A DNA stretch of 64,000 nt. It comes from Aquaspirillum sp. LM1. GTDB lineage: Bacteria > Pseudomonadota > Gammaproteobacteria > Burkholderiales > Aquaspirillaceae. Numbering within the stretch: position 1 is the stretch's first letter; each line of letters opens with the position of its first letter. Made by a program: the position numbers and the translations under genes. Shown here in pieces: positions 8,733 through 17,549 of this stretch. Where the stretch lies: positions 3,696,001 to 3,760,000 of the forward strand of contig NZ_CP019509.1 in the NCBI RefSeq assembly GCF_002002905.1. Direction: 5' to 3'. The notes beneath the pieces are model-generated. The model did not search any database. It saw only the letters and a list, made by a program, of their open reading frames with translations, and was not told the DNA's origin.

Positions 8733-10151
8733 ATGACTTCGCCTGCCTCCCGCCTTGAACACGACCTGCTGGGCGCGCGCCACCTGCCTGAGCACGCCTA
8801 TTACGGCATTCACACCCTGCGTGCGCTGGAGAATTTTCCCATCAGCGGCGCGCCGATTTCGGTGTATCCCGAGCTGATCCGCGCGCTGGCCTGCGTCAAG
8901 CAGGCCGCTGCCGAGGCCAATGCCGAGCTGGGGCTGCTGCCCGAGGCCAAGCGCCGGGCGATTGTGGCCGCCTGCACCGAAATCCGTGCCGGCGCGCTGC
9001 ACGAGCAGTTTGTGGTGGATGTGATTCAGGGCGGTGCCGGCACCTCGACCAATATGAACGCCAACGAGGTGATTGCCAACCGCGCACTGGAGCTGATGGG
9101 CCATCCGCGTGGCGATTACCAGCATCTGCACCCGCACCAGGACGTCAACCTGAGCCAGAGCACCAACGATGTCTACCCCACCGCGCTGAAGCTGGCCGCC
9201 TACTTTGGCATCAGCCGGCTGCGCGAAGCCATGGCCCACCTGCGGCTGGCGTTTGCCGACCGCGCCGAGGCATTTGCCGATGTGCTGAAAATGGGCCGCA
9301 CCCAATTGCAGGATGCGGTGCCAATGACGCTGGGGCAGGAATTTGGCACCTATGCGGTGATGCTGGGCGAAGACGAAGCCCGCCTGGGCGAGGCGTCCTT
9401 GCTGATTACCGAAATCAATCTGGGCGCTACCGCCATTGGCACCGGCATCAACACCCATCCGGATTACGCCCATGTCGCCTGCCGCCACCTGGCGCGCATC
9501 AGCGGCGTGCCGGTGTCCACGGCGGATAATCTGGTAGAAGCCTCGCAGGATTGCGGCAGCTTTGTGCAGCTGTCTGGCGTGCTCAAGCGGGTGGCGGTCA
9601 AGCTGTCGAAAACCTGCAACGACCTGCGCCTGCTGTCGTCCGGCCCACGCGCCGGCCTGGGCGAAATCAACCTGCCGGCCACCCAGGCTGGCTCCAGCAT
9701 CATCCCCGGCAAGGTCAACCCGGTGATTCCGGAAGTGGTCAACCAGATTGCCTTTGAAGTGATTGGCAACGACCTGACAGTGAGCTTTGCTGCCGAGGCT
9801 GGCCAGCTGCAGCACAACGCCTTCGAGCCGATCATCGCCCACAGCCTGTTCAAGAGCATCACCCACCTGCGCAATGGCTGCCTGGTGCTGGCCGACCGCT
9901 GCGTGCGCGGCATCACCGCCAACCGCGAGCACATGCGCGCCCAGGTGGAAAACTCGATCGGCATTGTCACCGCGCTGACGCCGTATATTGGCTACGAACA
10001 GGCCACCGAGCTGGCGCAGGACGCGCTGCAAACCGGGCGCAGTGTGTACAAACTGGCGCTGGCCAAGGGCTTGCTCACCCGCGAGGCGCTGGAAGAAATT
10101 CTCAAGCCCGAACGGCTGACCCGCCCGCGCAAGTTTGTGCCGCTGCGCTGA
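8733..10151 (+). CDS. aspA: aspartate ammonia-lyase
   Basis: A 472-residue enzyme of the aspartase/fumarase superfamily that converts L-aspartate to fumarate and ammonia in the cytosol. Visible signatures are GGAGTSTNMNANEVIANRA, HPHQDVNLSQSTNDVYPTA and the SS-loop GSSIIPGKVNPVIPE (about residues 320-334) with the catalytic serine. The aspartase call over class II fumarase rests on the N-terminal RLEHDLLGARHLPEHAYYGI and on the loop sequence. The gene stands alone between the efflux operon and a repeat-rich spacer. Family certainty is high; substrate is slightly less sure. Confidence 0.93.
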   Translation: MTSPASRLEHDLLGARHLPEHAYYGIHTLRALENFPISGAPISVYPELIRALACVKQAAAEANAELGLLPEAKRRAIVAACTEIRAGALHEQFVVDVIQGGAGTSTNMNANEVIANRALELMGHPRGDYQHLHPHQDVNLSQSTNDVYPTALKLAAYFGISRLREAMAHLRLAFADRAEAFADVLKMGRTQLQDAVPMTLGQEFGTYAVMLGEDEARLGEASLLITEINLGATAIGTGINTHPDYAHVACRHLARISGVPVSTADNLVEASQDCGSFVQLSGVLKRVAVKLSKTCNDLRLLSSGPRAGLGEINLPATQAGSSIIPGKVNPVIPEVVNQIAFEVIGNDLTVSFAAEAGQLQHNAFEPIIAHSLFKSITHLRNGCLVLADRCVRGITANREHMRAQVENSIGIVTALTPYIGYEQATELAQDALQTGRSVYKLALAKGLLTREALEEILKPERLTRPRKFVPLR

Positions 10152-10154
10152 CAG

Positions 10155-10470
10155 GCCAGTAGCCCGTCACGATGATATGGACCGAATGACTGGCGGCTAG
10201 ACCGCTTTCGGCATGAGTTTCACCTGACATGTCGTTCCCGCGCAGGCGGGAACCCAGACCGCGCCACAGCGTGCGCCGTGGGCCGTTGAGCTTTGCAGGG
10301 TCGTCAGCACACGGTGGATGCCCCTGGATTCCCGCCTGCGCGGGAATGACGCGGCGGGGTGCAGCGAATGGTTCATCGTTTCAAGTCAAGGTGTTGTTTT
10401 GAAATAAATTAAGCAAGGCATCCGACGTCGGCTTGCTCGCAAGCACCCTCGTGTTTCAACGTGACTGACG
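10155..10470 (+). repeat. MITE-like 279-bp family, copy A (diverged, with extra sequence)
   Basis: Runs from GCCAGTAGCCCGTCACGATG to CAACGTGACTGACG and shares most of its body with copies B (10471-10749) and C (21008-21286). It contains the palindromes GTTCCCGCGCAGGCGGGAAC and ATTCCCGCCTGCGCGGGAAT. A segment around 10390-10450 (TTGAAATAAATTAAGC and following) is absent from B and C. Its right end directly adjoins copy B. Confidence 0.75.
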
Positions 10471-10749
10471 ACTAGTAGCCAGTCACCATGATCTGAATCG
10501 ACTGACTGGCGATTAGACCGTTTTCGGCATGAGTTTCATCTGACGTGTCGTTCCCGCGCAGGAGGGAACCCAGACCGCACCACAGTGTACGCGGTGGGCA
10601 TGGCGCAGGTAAGCGCTCGTGAGAACTCACCCCGCTGTGCGCTGTGGACACGCCTGGATTCCCGCCTGCGCGGGAATGACGCGGTGGGGCGCGGCGAGTG
10701 GTTCGTCGTGGAACGTGAGCCATCGTATTTCAACGTGACTGACGACTAA
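10471..10749 (+). repeat. MITE-like 279-bp repeat, copy B
   Basis: The same 279-bp length as copy C. The left end ACTAGTAGCCAGTCAC is identical to the terminal inverted repeat of copy C; the right end has decayed to GTGACTGACGACTAAG. It carries two dRS3-like palindromes, one slightly broken (GTTCCCGCGCAGGAGGGAAC) and one intact. There is no reading frame of note; the element is non-coding and probably non-autonomous. Confidence 0.85.
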
Positions 10750-10769
10750 GGTGGTCTGGCCCAGCCGGC

Positions 10770-11075
10770 TTACGCGGCGCAGCGCAGCGGTATGGCGGTG
10801 GGCAGCAGCCGGGTGGCCACTTCGCTACCGCCCTGCTTGCGCCCGACAAACGCCACGCTGATGCGCTGGTCGCGGGCAATCGCCTTCATGCGCCGGGCCA
10901 GCGTGTGGTTGACAAACTCCAGCAGGATGACCATGTGGGTCACCCCGGTAGGCAGAGGGCGTTTCAGGTCGTTGTTCTTGCGGCCACTCCAGTGCACCAC
11001 GTCGGTATAGCCCGAGGCGTAGAGGGCGCGTTTGGTGGTGTCGACATGGTCGCCACCGACTATCAATGCTCGCAT
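10770..11075 (-). CDS. DUF2325 domain protein
   Basis: A 101-residue protein with the DUF2325 pattern: N-terminal MRALIVGGDHVDTTKRAL (Rossmann-like GGD motif), a central YTDVVHWSGRKNNDLKRPLP, and VILLEFVNHTLARRMKAIA. Small stand-alone DUF2325 proteins are widespread in beta- and gammaproteobacteria and have no established biochemical role. The gene ends just after MITE copy B and lies downstream of the nitroreductase gene on the same strand (155-bp gap). Confidence 0.8.
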   Translation of the reverse strand: MRALIVGGDHVDTTKRALYASGYTDVVHWSGRKNNDLKRPLPTGVTHMVILLEFVNHTLARRMKAIARDQRISVAFVGRKQGGSEVATRLLPTAIPLRCAA

Positions 11076-11230
11076 GTCTGTTTCCTTGAAAAAAACTCAG
11101 CCAAGCCACCAGGCAAAAGTGGGCAGGCCACACCTGAACGCCTGCGGGTGGCTTGGGTGAATTTTTTTGCTGATGGTGGCGGGCAACAGCGGCCATGACA
11201 CCCGGCGCTGCCGCCCCCCTCTTACCGTCG

Positions 11231-11818
11231 CTAGACAATCTCGGCCACATCGGCAAATGCCAGGCGCGGGCCGCGCGGTGACACGCCTTCACGCACGCCA
11301 TAGCCCAGATTGACCAGCAGCAGGCTCTTGTACTGGCCATCGGCAAAAAACGCCTGGTCCACCGCGCTGGCGTCAAATCCGGCCATTGGCCCGGCGTCCA
11401 GCCCCAGCGCCCTGGCGGCCAGAATCAGGTAAGCCGCCTGCAGGGTGGCGCTGCTGCGGGCGGTGGGTTCAATCTGCTGCGGATGCTGCTCATAAAACCC
11501 TTTGGCGTTGAACGCCGGAAACTGGCTGGGCAGTTGCTGATGAAAGGCGCTGTCGTAGGCAACAATCACCGTCAGCGGCGCGGCCAGGGTTTTCTCGCGG
11601 TTATTGCCGGCCAGCGCCGGTGCCAGCCGGGCCTTGGCCTCACTACTGCGCACAAACACATAACGTCCAGGCTGGCCGTTAAATGCGGTTGGCCCCCATT
11701 TCAGCAATGCATACAGGGCTTCAATCTCGGCATCGCTGACCGGCTGGTCGGTAAAGCGGTGAATGGAACGGGCCTGGCGGAACAGTTGGTCCAGCGCGGC
11801 GTCGGGCAAAGTGGCCAT
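11231..11818 (-). CDS. RutE-like nitroreductase / malonic semialdehyde reductase family
   Basis: A 195-residue FMN-dependent nitroreductase-fold protein. ATG 11818 is preferred because AAGGA sits 7-8 nt upstream and the product then matches the RutE length; an upstream ATG at 11908 has no such site. Motifs: ARSIHRFTDQPVSD, KWGPTAFNGQPGRYVFV and GLDAGPMAGFDASAVDQ. RutE reduces malonic semialdehyde to 3-hydroxypropionate in pyrimidine degradation, but no other rut gene is here, so the substrate is open. It sits next to a long imperfect inverted repeat. Confidence 0.8.
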   Translation of the reverse strand: MATLPDAALDQLFRQARSIHRFTDQPVSDAEIEALYALLKWGPTAFNGQPGRYVFVRSSEAKARLAPALAGNNREKTLAAPLTVIVAYDSAFHQQLPSQFPAFNAKGFYEQHPQQIEPTARSSATLQAAYLILAARALGLDAGPMAGFDASAVDQAFFADGQYKSLLLVNLGYGVREGVSPRGPRLAFADVAEIV

Positions 11819-11838
11819 GGCAGATCCTTTTGGTGAAT

Positions 11839-11949
11839 AGTCGCTCACAAAACGCTCCTGGCGTTGTGGCGTGACCTTGCCGTACTCCCTTGTACTGTCT
11901 GCGGTCACACGCCTGGCCAGGATCGCTTCGCTGAGTTTTGTGAGCGACT
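11839..11949. repeat. long imperfect inverted repeat upstream of nitroreductase
   Basis: The outer arms AGTCGCTCACAAAAC (11839-11853) and GTTTTGTGAGCGACT (11935-11949) are exact 15-bp complements. Inner arms GTGACC (11871-11876) and GGTCAC (11903-11908) continue the pairing, with related CTCCTGG/CCAGGAT segments between. A shorter relative of its left arm (CTCCTGGCGTTGTTGCGCGACC) occurs near 48418. It could be a structured transcript or a repeat family member. Confidence 0.6.
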
Positions 11950-12035
11950 CGACGCGGAAAACGTCCCCTGCCTTAAGCTGTGAAGCGTGGCCGGCAGGGG
12001 AGAGCGGCTCAAGAAGCCGGTGGGTGGGCCACGAC

Positions 12036-12251
12036 TTACAGCGTGGCGATCGACACCTCGGTGGACTTCACAAATGCCACCACTTCGGTGCCCACCTTGA
12101 GTTGCAGCTCCTTGACCGAACGGGTGGTGATCACCGAGGTGACAATGCCCGAAGCGGTTTGCACGTCCACTTCCGACAGCACCGGCCCTTCGATGATTTC
12201 CTTGATGGCGCCGCGAAACTGGTTGCGTACATTGATCGATTGAATGGTCAT
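12036..12251 (-). CDS. ssuF: TOBE/Mop-type molybdate-binding protein SsuF
   Basis: A 71-residue single Mop/TOBE domain: MTIQSINVRNQFRGAIKEII, then a VDVQTASGIVTSVIT core and VGTEVVAFVKSTEVSIA. Such molbindins bind molybdate or related oxyanions. The position directly after ssuB (55-bp gap) matches the ssuEADCBF order reported for Pseudomonas putida, where the last gene encodes a molbindin-like protein needed for sulfonate/sulfate-ester use. Naming is by synteny; the exact role in sulfonate metabolism is unclear. Confidence 0.85.
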   Translation of the reverse strand: MTIQSINVRNQFRGAIKEIIEGPVLSEVDVQTASGIVTSVITTRSVKELQLKVGTEVVAFVKSTEVSIATL

Positions 12252-12306
12252 GGCAAATATCCTGAAAAGTAAGGGGAATGGCTGCTGGGCGGGTTTCCGG
12301 CGGAAA

Positions 12307-13110
12307 TCACAGCGCCCAGTTCAGTTGTGAAAAATGAATGGTGGCCGGTTCTGCCGCAGCCAGCCCGGTGTGCTGACTCTCCGAGCCATCCGGGCCTTGC
12401 AGCACCCGGCGCAAAATGGTGTGTTCCAGGCGGACAAAGCCCGGATGGGCGTGGTCGCGGCTGCGTGGCAGGGCAATGGGCACATCCAGCGCCACCTGGC
12501 CGTCTTCCACCAGCACCACCCGGTCGGCCAGCGCCACCGCTTCGCTGACGTCATGCGTCACCAGCACCGTGGTGCAGCGATGCGCCAGCCACAGCCGTTC
12601 GATCAGCCCCTGCATTTCCAGCCGGGTGAGCGCGTCCAGCGCGCCCAGTGGCTCGTCCAGCAACAGCAGGCGCGGGCGATGCACCAGGGCGCGGGCCAAT
12701 GCCACCCGCTGCCGCTGGCCGCCAGACAGGCGGGCCGGCCATTCCTCGGCGCGATCGGCCAGACCCACTTCGGCCAGCGCCTCACGCGCCTGCGCCCGCC
12801 CGCTGGCTGGCAAGCCCAGCGCCACATTGTCGAGCACCGACTTCCAGGGCAGCAGGCGGGCTTCCTGAAACATCACCCGCACGGTCTGCCCTTCCGGCTG
12901 AATCAGTTCGCCACCATCGGCCTGATCCAACCCGGCCAGCAGGCGCAGCAGCGTGCTCTTGCCGCAGCCGGAGCGGCCCACTACGGCCAGAAACTGCCCG
13001 TCAGGAATGGTCAGGTCCAGCTGTTTGAGCACCGTGCGGCTGCCAAACTGGCGCGACAGGCCACGCAAGTGGATCGACGCGCTGTCGGCGGGAAAATCAT
13101 TGAGTTTCAT
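12307..13110 (-). CDS. ssuB: aliphatic sulfonate ABC transporter ATP-binding protein
   Basis: A 267-residue ABC ATPase. Start taken at 13110 (MKLNDF) because AAAGGAC is correctly spaced for it; an adjacent ATG at 13113 is too close. Motifs: Walker [10 protein letters not shown], signature [15 protein letters not shown], Walker [13 protein letters not shown], and switch His in [11 protein letters not shown]. It powers uptake of alkanesulfonates with SsuA and SsuC. It is 16 bp downstream of ssuC in the same operon. Confidence 0.93.
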   Translation of the reverse strand: MKLNDFPADSASIHLRGLSRQFGSRTVLKQLDLTIPDGQFLAVVGRSGCGKSTLLRLLAGLDQADGGELIQPEGQTVRVMFQEARLLPWKSVLDNVALGLPASGRAQAREALAEVGLADRAEEWPARLSGGQRQRVALARALVHRPRLLLLDEPLGALDALTRLEMQGLIERLWLAHRCTTVLVTHDVSEAVALADRVVLVEDGQVALDVPIALPRSRDHAHPGFVRLEHTILRRVLQGPDGSESQHTGLAAAEPATIHFSQLNWAL

Positions 13111-13126
13111 CATGTCCTTTCCGCAC

Positions 13127-13918
13127 TCAGGCCGGCTGAAAATACGACGGATGCCATTGCAACCAGCGCCGCTCCAGCCAGCGGGCGGCAGAATCCACCA
13201 GCTTGCCCAGCAGGGCATACAGCAGGATGGACAGCACGACGATTTCGGTTTGCAAAAACTCGCGAGCATTCGATGCCAGGTAGCCAATGCCGCTGGTGGC
13301 CGACAGGGTTTCCGCCACAATCAGCAAAATCCAGGCAATCCCCAGCGCATAGCGCACTCCGACCAGAATCGACGGCATGGCACCAGGCAGCACCACCTGG
13401 CGGAACAGTTCGCGCCCGGTCACGCCGTAGCTGCGCGCCATTTCCAGCAGGGTCGGGTCGATCGAGCGGATGCCGTGGTAAGTGTTCAGGTACACCGGAA
13501 ACAGCGTGCCAAACGCCACCAGAAACACCTTGGCCGATTCATCAATGCCAAACCACAAAATCACCAGCGGCAAAATCGCCAGCGGCGGGATGTTGCGCAG
13601 CATTTGCAGCGTGGTGTCGAACAACGCCTCGCCAAACCGCGACAGCCCGGCAATCAGCCCCAGCACCAGCCCCAGGCCGCCACCAATCAGAAAACCACTG
13701 GCGGCACGGCCAAAACTGCTGGCCAGATGACGAAACAAATCCCCGCTGATCAGCAACTCCCATCCCGACACCAGCACCGCCAGCGGTGCCGGCAATACCC
13801 GGTGGTTGATCCAGCCCAGCATGGAAAACCCCTGCCAGACCAGCAGCAGCGCCAGCGGCACCAGCCAGGGCACCCAGCGCGAGGTACTCAGCGAAAACGT
13901 CACAGGTTTCTGGCTCAT
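13127..13918 (-). CDS. ssuC: aliphatic sulfonate ABC transporter permease
   Basis: A 263-residue inner-membrane permease with about six transmembrane segments and the EAA-like loop around [20 protein letters not shown]. It opens with [15 protein letters not shown] and a hydrophobic helix. Its ATG overlaps the ssuD stop (ATGA at 13915-13918), so translation is coupled to the monooxygenase. Role: membrane channel for sulfonates delivered by SsuA. Confidence 0.93.
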   Translation of the reverse strand: MSQKPVTFSLSTSRWVPWLVPLALLLVWQGFSMLGWINHRVLPAPLAVLVSGWELLISGDLFRHLASSFGRAASGFLIGGGLGLVLGLIAGLSRFGEALFDTTLQMLRNIPPLAILPLVILWFGIDESAKVFLVAFGTLFPVYLNTYHGIRSIDPTLLEMARSYGVTGRELFRQVVLPGAMPSILVGVRYALGIAWILLIVAETLSATSGIGYLASNAREFLQTEIVVLSILLYALLGKLVDSAARWLERRWLQWHPSYFQPA

Positions 13919-15045
13919 GATGCGGACACCAGTCGGGGCACATGCTGGTTAGCCATCACCTCGCCGGCGGCATTGCCGGTGGGCGTGGCCTGCTGACGGC
14001 CAGGCAGGTGCGGAAACAGCAGCTCGGCCACCCGATAGGCTTCGTCCAGATGCGGGTAGCCGGACAGCACAAAGGTGTCCACCCCCAGCGCGGCGTATTC
14101 CTGCATGCGCTGGGCCACGGTCGGGCCATCGCCCACCAGCGCGGTGCCGGCACCGCCGCGCACCAGGCCCACCCCGGCCCACAGATTGGGGGCGATTTCC
14201 AGCTGCTCGCGCCGGCCACCGTGCAGCGCCGCCATGCGTCGCTGGCCTTCGGAATCCGCCCGGCCCAGGGTGCGCTGGGCGGTGGCGATGGTGTCATCGT
14301 CCAGCTTGCTGATCAGTTGCTCGGCGGCGCGCCAGGCTTCCTCGTTGGTTTCACGCACAATCACATGCACGCGCAGGCCAAAGCGGACAATCCGTCCACG
14401 CTTGGCCGCCCTGGCGCGCACATCCTGAATTTTTTTCGCCACGTCCTCCAGCGGCTCGCCCCAGCTCAGATACACATCCACGTGTTCGGCGGCCAGCTCA
14501 TGCGCGGCTTCCGACGAACCACCAAAGTACACTGGCGGATGCGGCTGGCTGACCGGGGGAAACAGCTGTTGCGCGCCTTTCACCTGAATGTGCTTGCCGT
14601 CCAGGTCCACCACATCGCCGGACAGCACACCTTTCCACACCGTCAGAAACTCGCTGGCGGCTTGGTAACGCTCATCGTGGCTCAGCCAGGAGCCATCACC
14701 CGCCAGCTCCACCGGGTCGCCGCCGGCCACCACATTAATCAACAAACGGCCCTTGGAATGGCGGTCAAAACTGGCGGCCATCCGCGCCGCCACGGTGGGC
14801 GACATGATGCCGGGACGCACCGCCACCAGAAACTTCAGCCGCTGCGTGGCCGGAATCAGGCTGGCGGCGGTGACCCAGGGGTCTTCACACGAGCGGCCAG
14901 TGGGAATCAGCGCACCATCAAAGCCCAGCGAATCGGCTGCGCGGGCAATCTGGGTCAGGTAGTCATGATCTACCGTGCGCGCCCCTTCGGTGCTGCCCAG
15001 ATAGCGGCCATCGCCGTGGGTGGGAAAAAACCAGAACACATTCAT
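13915..15045 (-). CDS. ssuD: FMNH2-dependent alkanesulfonate monooxygenase
   Basis: A 376-residue luciferase-like monooxygenase. The start [17 protein letters not shown] at 15045 has GGAG upstream and matches family members; an upstream ATG at 15063 is less likely. Conserved stretches include [11 protein letters not shown]-type [33 protein letters not shown] and [15 protein letters not shown]. It cleaves the C-S bond of alkanesulfonates with O2 and FMNH2 supplied by SsuE, releasing sulfite and an aldehyde. It is the central gene of the ssu operon. Confidence 0.95.
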   Translation of the reverse strand: MNVFWFFPTHGDGRYLGSTEGARTVDHDYLTQIARAADSLGFDGALIPTGRSCEDPWVTAASLIPATQRLKFLVAVRPGIMSPTVAARMAASFDRHSKGRLLINVVAGGDPVELAGDGSWLSHDERYQAASEFLTVWKGVLSGDVVDLDGKHIQVKGAQQLFPPVSQPHPPVYFGGSSEAAHELAAEHVDVYLSWGEPLEDVAKKIQDVRARAAKRGRIVRFGLRVHVIVRETNEEAWRAAEQLISKLDDDTIATAQRTLGRADSEGQRRMAALHGGRREQLEIAPNLWAGVGLVRGGAGTALVGDGPTVAQRMQEYAALGVDTFVLSGYPHLDEAYRVAELLFPHLPGRQQATPTGNAAGEVMANQHVPRLVSAS

Positions 15046-15103
15046 GTCAGCAGGCTCCTGCAAAAATCAGATCAAATTCAGCGTGGGCAAGGGGGCTGGC
15101 GGA

Positions 15104-16057
15104 TCAGGGCCGTGACGGGCGCCAGGCGGCGTCCTGCACCTTGATCGGGCGCGGAATCAGGCCCAGCCCATGAAAGGCGTCCGCCACCTTTTGCTGGTCC
15201 TGCAATACCGCCGGGGTGAGGTAGTCCACGCTGTAGTTGGGGTGGCGGCTGAGCATCACTTCGTAGGTGGCGGCGTCCAGCCCGGTGTAACCAGACAGCG
15301 TGGCCGCCACCTTTTTCACCTCGCCACTCAACTGGGCGTTGTTGTCGGTCAAGGCCTTGAATACCAGATCAATCACCCTGGGATTGGCCTGGGCAAAGCT
15401 GCGGGCGGCCAGATAAAAGGTATTGTTGCTGGTCAGCCCCTTGCCCGACGCCAGCACGCGCACCCCGCCAGCGCGCTGCGCAGCGGCGTAGTACGGATCC
15501 CAGATGGTCCAGGCATCAACGCTGCCGCGCTCAAAGGCGGCGCGGGCTTCTGACGGACTGAGATACACCGGCTGAATATCGCTGTAGGCAATCCCGGCTT
15601 TTTGCAGCGCGCTCAAGGTCAGGTAATGCGCGCTGGAGCCTTTGGTAAAGGCAATTTTCTTGCCCTTCAAATCGGCCAGGGTTTTAATCGTGGATTGGGT
15701 GGGCACCAGAATCGCCGAGGATTCCGGCTTGGCTGGCTCCTGGCCGATATACACAATCTCGGCACCCGCTGACTGGGCAAAAATCGGCGGAGAATCGCCG
15801 GTCATGCCCACACTGATACTGCCGGCATTCATGGCTTCCAGAATCGGCGGGCCGGCCTGAAATTCAAACCATTTCACCTCAACCCCCAGCGGCTTGAGTT
15901 TTTGCTCAAGCACGCCCTGGGCTTTTAACGAGGCCAGATTGACCGCGCTTTTCTGGTAGCCGATATTCAGGTCCAGCGCCAGCACCGGCGCAGCCAGCAC
16001 CAGCCAGGCCGTCAGGGTGGCCATCAGCCGGCGGGAAGACATCAGGGAAGCAGGCAT
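15104..16057 (-). CDS. ssuA: aliphatic sulfonate ABC transporter substrate-binding protein
   Basis: A 317-residue periplasmic binding protein (NMT1/THI5-like fold). A Sec signal peptide (hydrophobic LMATLTAWLVLAAPVLA) is followed by mature LDLNIGYQKSAVNLASLKAQ, the characteristic SsuA opening. Further family features are GSISVGMTGDSPPIFAQSAG and VDAWTIWDPYYAAAQ. It captures sulfonates for SsuBC. Gaps of 21 bp to ssuE and 58 bp to ssuD fit one operon. Met codons at residues 6 and 12 are alternative starts. Confidence 0.93.
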   Translation of the reverse strand: MPASLMSSRRLMATLTAWLVLAAPVLALDLNIGYQKSAVNLASLKAQGVLEQKLKPLGVEVKWFEFQAGPPILEAMNAGSISVGMTGDSPPIFAQSAGAEIVYIGQEPAKPESSAILVPTQSTIKTLADLKGKKIAFTKGSSAHYLTLSALQKAGIAYSDIQPVYLSPSEARAAFERGSVDAWTIWDPYYAAAQRAGGVRVLASGKGLTSNNTFYLAARSFAQANPRVIDLVFKALTDNNAQLSGEVKKVAATLSGYTGLDAATYEVMLSRHPNYSVDYLTPAVLQDQQKVADAFHGLGLIPRPIKVQDAAWRPSRP

Positions 16058-16078
16058 GGACGCGCTCCGGGGCAGGGG

Positions 16079-16675
16079 TTACAGGCTGATGCGCTGGGAC
16101 AGCCACTGGCTGCTGGGCGGCGGCGGCGTGATGGTCCGGCGCGGGGTGCGGCCGGGCAGACGGTCGATGAATTCGCTGACCGCCGCTTCCAGCCGCGCCG
16201 CCAGGTCTTCGGCCAGTTGTGGCTGGGTGTGCGCGTCGCGGGCAATCTGTGCCTCGACGGCAAACACGCCTTGATGGATGTCACTGGCTTTCAGCGCTGC
16301 CAGCACCGGTTTGATGGCGTAATCCACCGCCAGCAGATGGCCAGGAGAACCGCCACTGGCCAGCGGCAGCACCGGCTTGCCGGTCAGCCCGCCTTCCGGA
16401 ATCAGGTCGAGCAGCACTTTCAGCGCACCAGCATAAGCCGCCTTGTATACCGGGGTGGCAATAATAATGCCCTGCGCCCGCGCCACTTGCTGCTGAAACT
16501 GTTTGACGGCCTCGCTGGAAAAATCAGCATGCAATAATGCCTGCGCCGGAAAATCGTGAATGCTGCTGCGCTGCAGTTGAATATCGGCAACCTGCAGAAT
16601 CTCCGCTGCCCGATCAACCAATTTGGCAGTGCGGGAGGGGTGGCTTGGGCTGCCCAATATGGCAAGGACGGTCAT
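16079..16675 (-). CDS. ssuE: NAD(P)H-dependent FMN reductase
   Basis: A 198-residue flavodoxin-like reductase. MTVLAILGSPSHPSRTAKLV gives the FMN phosphate-binding loop, and IIATPVYKAAYAGALKVLLD and LASGGSPGHLLAVDYAI are SsuE signatures. It supplies reduced FMN to SsuD. First gene of ssuEADCBF; sulfur-starvation control by CysB/Cbl-type regulators is the norm for such operons, but no operator was identified in the AT-rich 100 bp upstream. The Pro-rich tail (TPPPPSSQW) is slightly longer than usual. Confidence 0.93.
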   Translation of the reverse strand: MTVLAILGSPSHPSRTAKLVDRAAEILQVADIQLQRSSIHDFPAQALLHADFSSEAVKQFQQQVARAQGIIIATPVYKAAYAGALKVLLDLIPEGGLTGKPVLPLASGGSPGHLLAVDYAIKPVLAALKASDIHQGVFAVEAQIARDAHTQPQLAEDLAARLEAAVSEFIDRLPGRTPRRTITPPPPSSQWLSQRISL

Positions 16676-16779
16676 GGCACATCAATCATCAATCAAAAAG
16701 TAAATTGATCCTAGCATGCAGGGCGCAGCCGGATAACCAAGATAAAATCAGATCGATTGCAGGTTTTCTTCTAAGGCCG

Positions 16780-16886
16780 TGCTGATTTATTCAGAAAAAA
16801 TCGTGTTTGCCAAAAGCAATATCCAGCAAAATCAACACGCTGGATTCCCGCCTTCACGGGAATGACGATTTTTTCAGCGTTTCCCT
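16780..16886 (+). repeat. about 105-bp interspersed repeat, copy 2
   Basis: Begins GCTGATTTATTCAGAAAAAA and ends TTTTTTCAGCGTTTCCCT. The interior has AGCAAAATCAACACGCTGGA and the dRS3-like palindrome ATTCCCGCCTTCACGGGAAT. Located between the ssu promoter side and the CsbD gene. Confidence 0.85.
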
Positions 16887-17265
16887 CATGAAATGGACTG
16901 CGCCGGACATTCTTCCAGCAAGAAATGCCCCCAAGAAATGCCCCTTCAGGCAGTCGGCCAGCGCCCATCCGTCGGCGGCCAACCGGTCTGCGCCGGGCCT
17001 GGCCGCCACTCTGCGCGCCAGCGCACCGACGCCCCGGCGAACGCCGTGCATGGTGTCGACACCGGCTCTGCGCATCTTCGCGGGAGACGGGAGACATTGG
17101 GAAGATCACCATGCATCCACCGATCAAGCAGTCCGTCCCCTTCTGGCCATTCACGCCAGCGGCGCACCCAGACCCCGACACTCACGAGCCGCATCCGGTC
17201 AGGGCCAGCAGCCCGTCCAGCGCCGCCAAGCGCTGTTACCCCCACGTACAAGAATGGAAAAAATC
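16887..17265. other. intergenic stretch, nothing recognised
   Basis: About 380 bp between repeat copy 2 and the CsbD gene. It is GC-rich and open in more than one frame, but no frame has a recognisable domain or a convincing ribosome site. The promoter of the CsbD gene should lie in the last 100 bp. Confidence 0.4.
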
Positions 17266-17478
17266 ATGAATCTGCCCAGCGTTGAACAAATTCAAGGCAA
17301 ATGGAAACAACATGTTGGTGCCGCCAAAATTGCCTGGGGCGAGCTGACCGAAGATGAACTGCTGCAAACCGAAGGCCATGTGCAAAAGCTGACGGGGCTG
17401 GTGCAGGAACGCTACGCCATCAGCCAGGAAGAAGCCGATATCCAGGTGAAGCATTTCTTCAATAAACACGCCAGTTGA
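17266..17478 (+). CDS. CsbD-family stress protein
   Basis: A 70-residue CsbD-like protein. MNLPSVEQIQGKWKQHVGAA and IAWGELTEDELLQTEGHVQK are the diagnostic helices, and it ends QVKHFFNKHAS. ATG 17266 was chosen for its fit to the family and the upstream GGAA; an in-frame ATG at 17254 is possible. CsbD proteins are small cytosolic general-stress proteins of unknown molecular function. Its neighbours, a Crp/Fnr regulator and a 48-aa membrane peptide, also suggest an envelope or stress setting. Confidence 0.88.
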   Translation: MNLPSVEQIQGKWKQHVGAAKIAWGELTEDELLQTEGHVQKLTGLVQERYAISQEEADIQVKHFFNKHAS

Positions 17479-17549
17479 AGCCTGGCCCGCTGGTCAGGGC
17501 AGGCAGGCTCACCCTGGCCAGCGGGCACTTCAAGAGGAGGCGTCACCCA

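Noticed and set aside
12334-13749. 471-codon plus-strand frame across ssuB and ssuC
   Set aside because: Antisense shadow of well-identified transporter genes; low-complexity composition and no family.
16807-17265. N-terminal extension of the CsbD protein from an upstream start
   Set aside because: The extension would run through a mobile repeat and GC-rich spacer with no conservation to CsbD proteins; ATG 17266 suffices.
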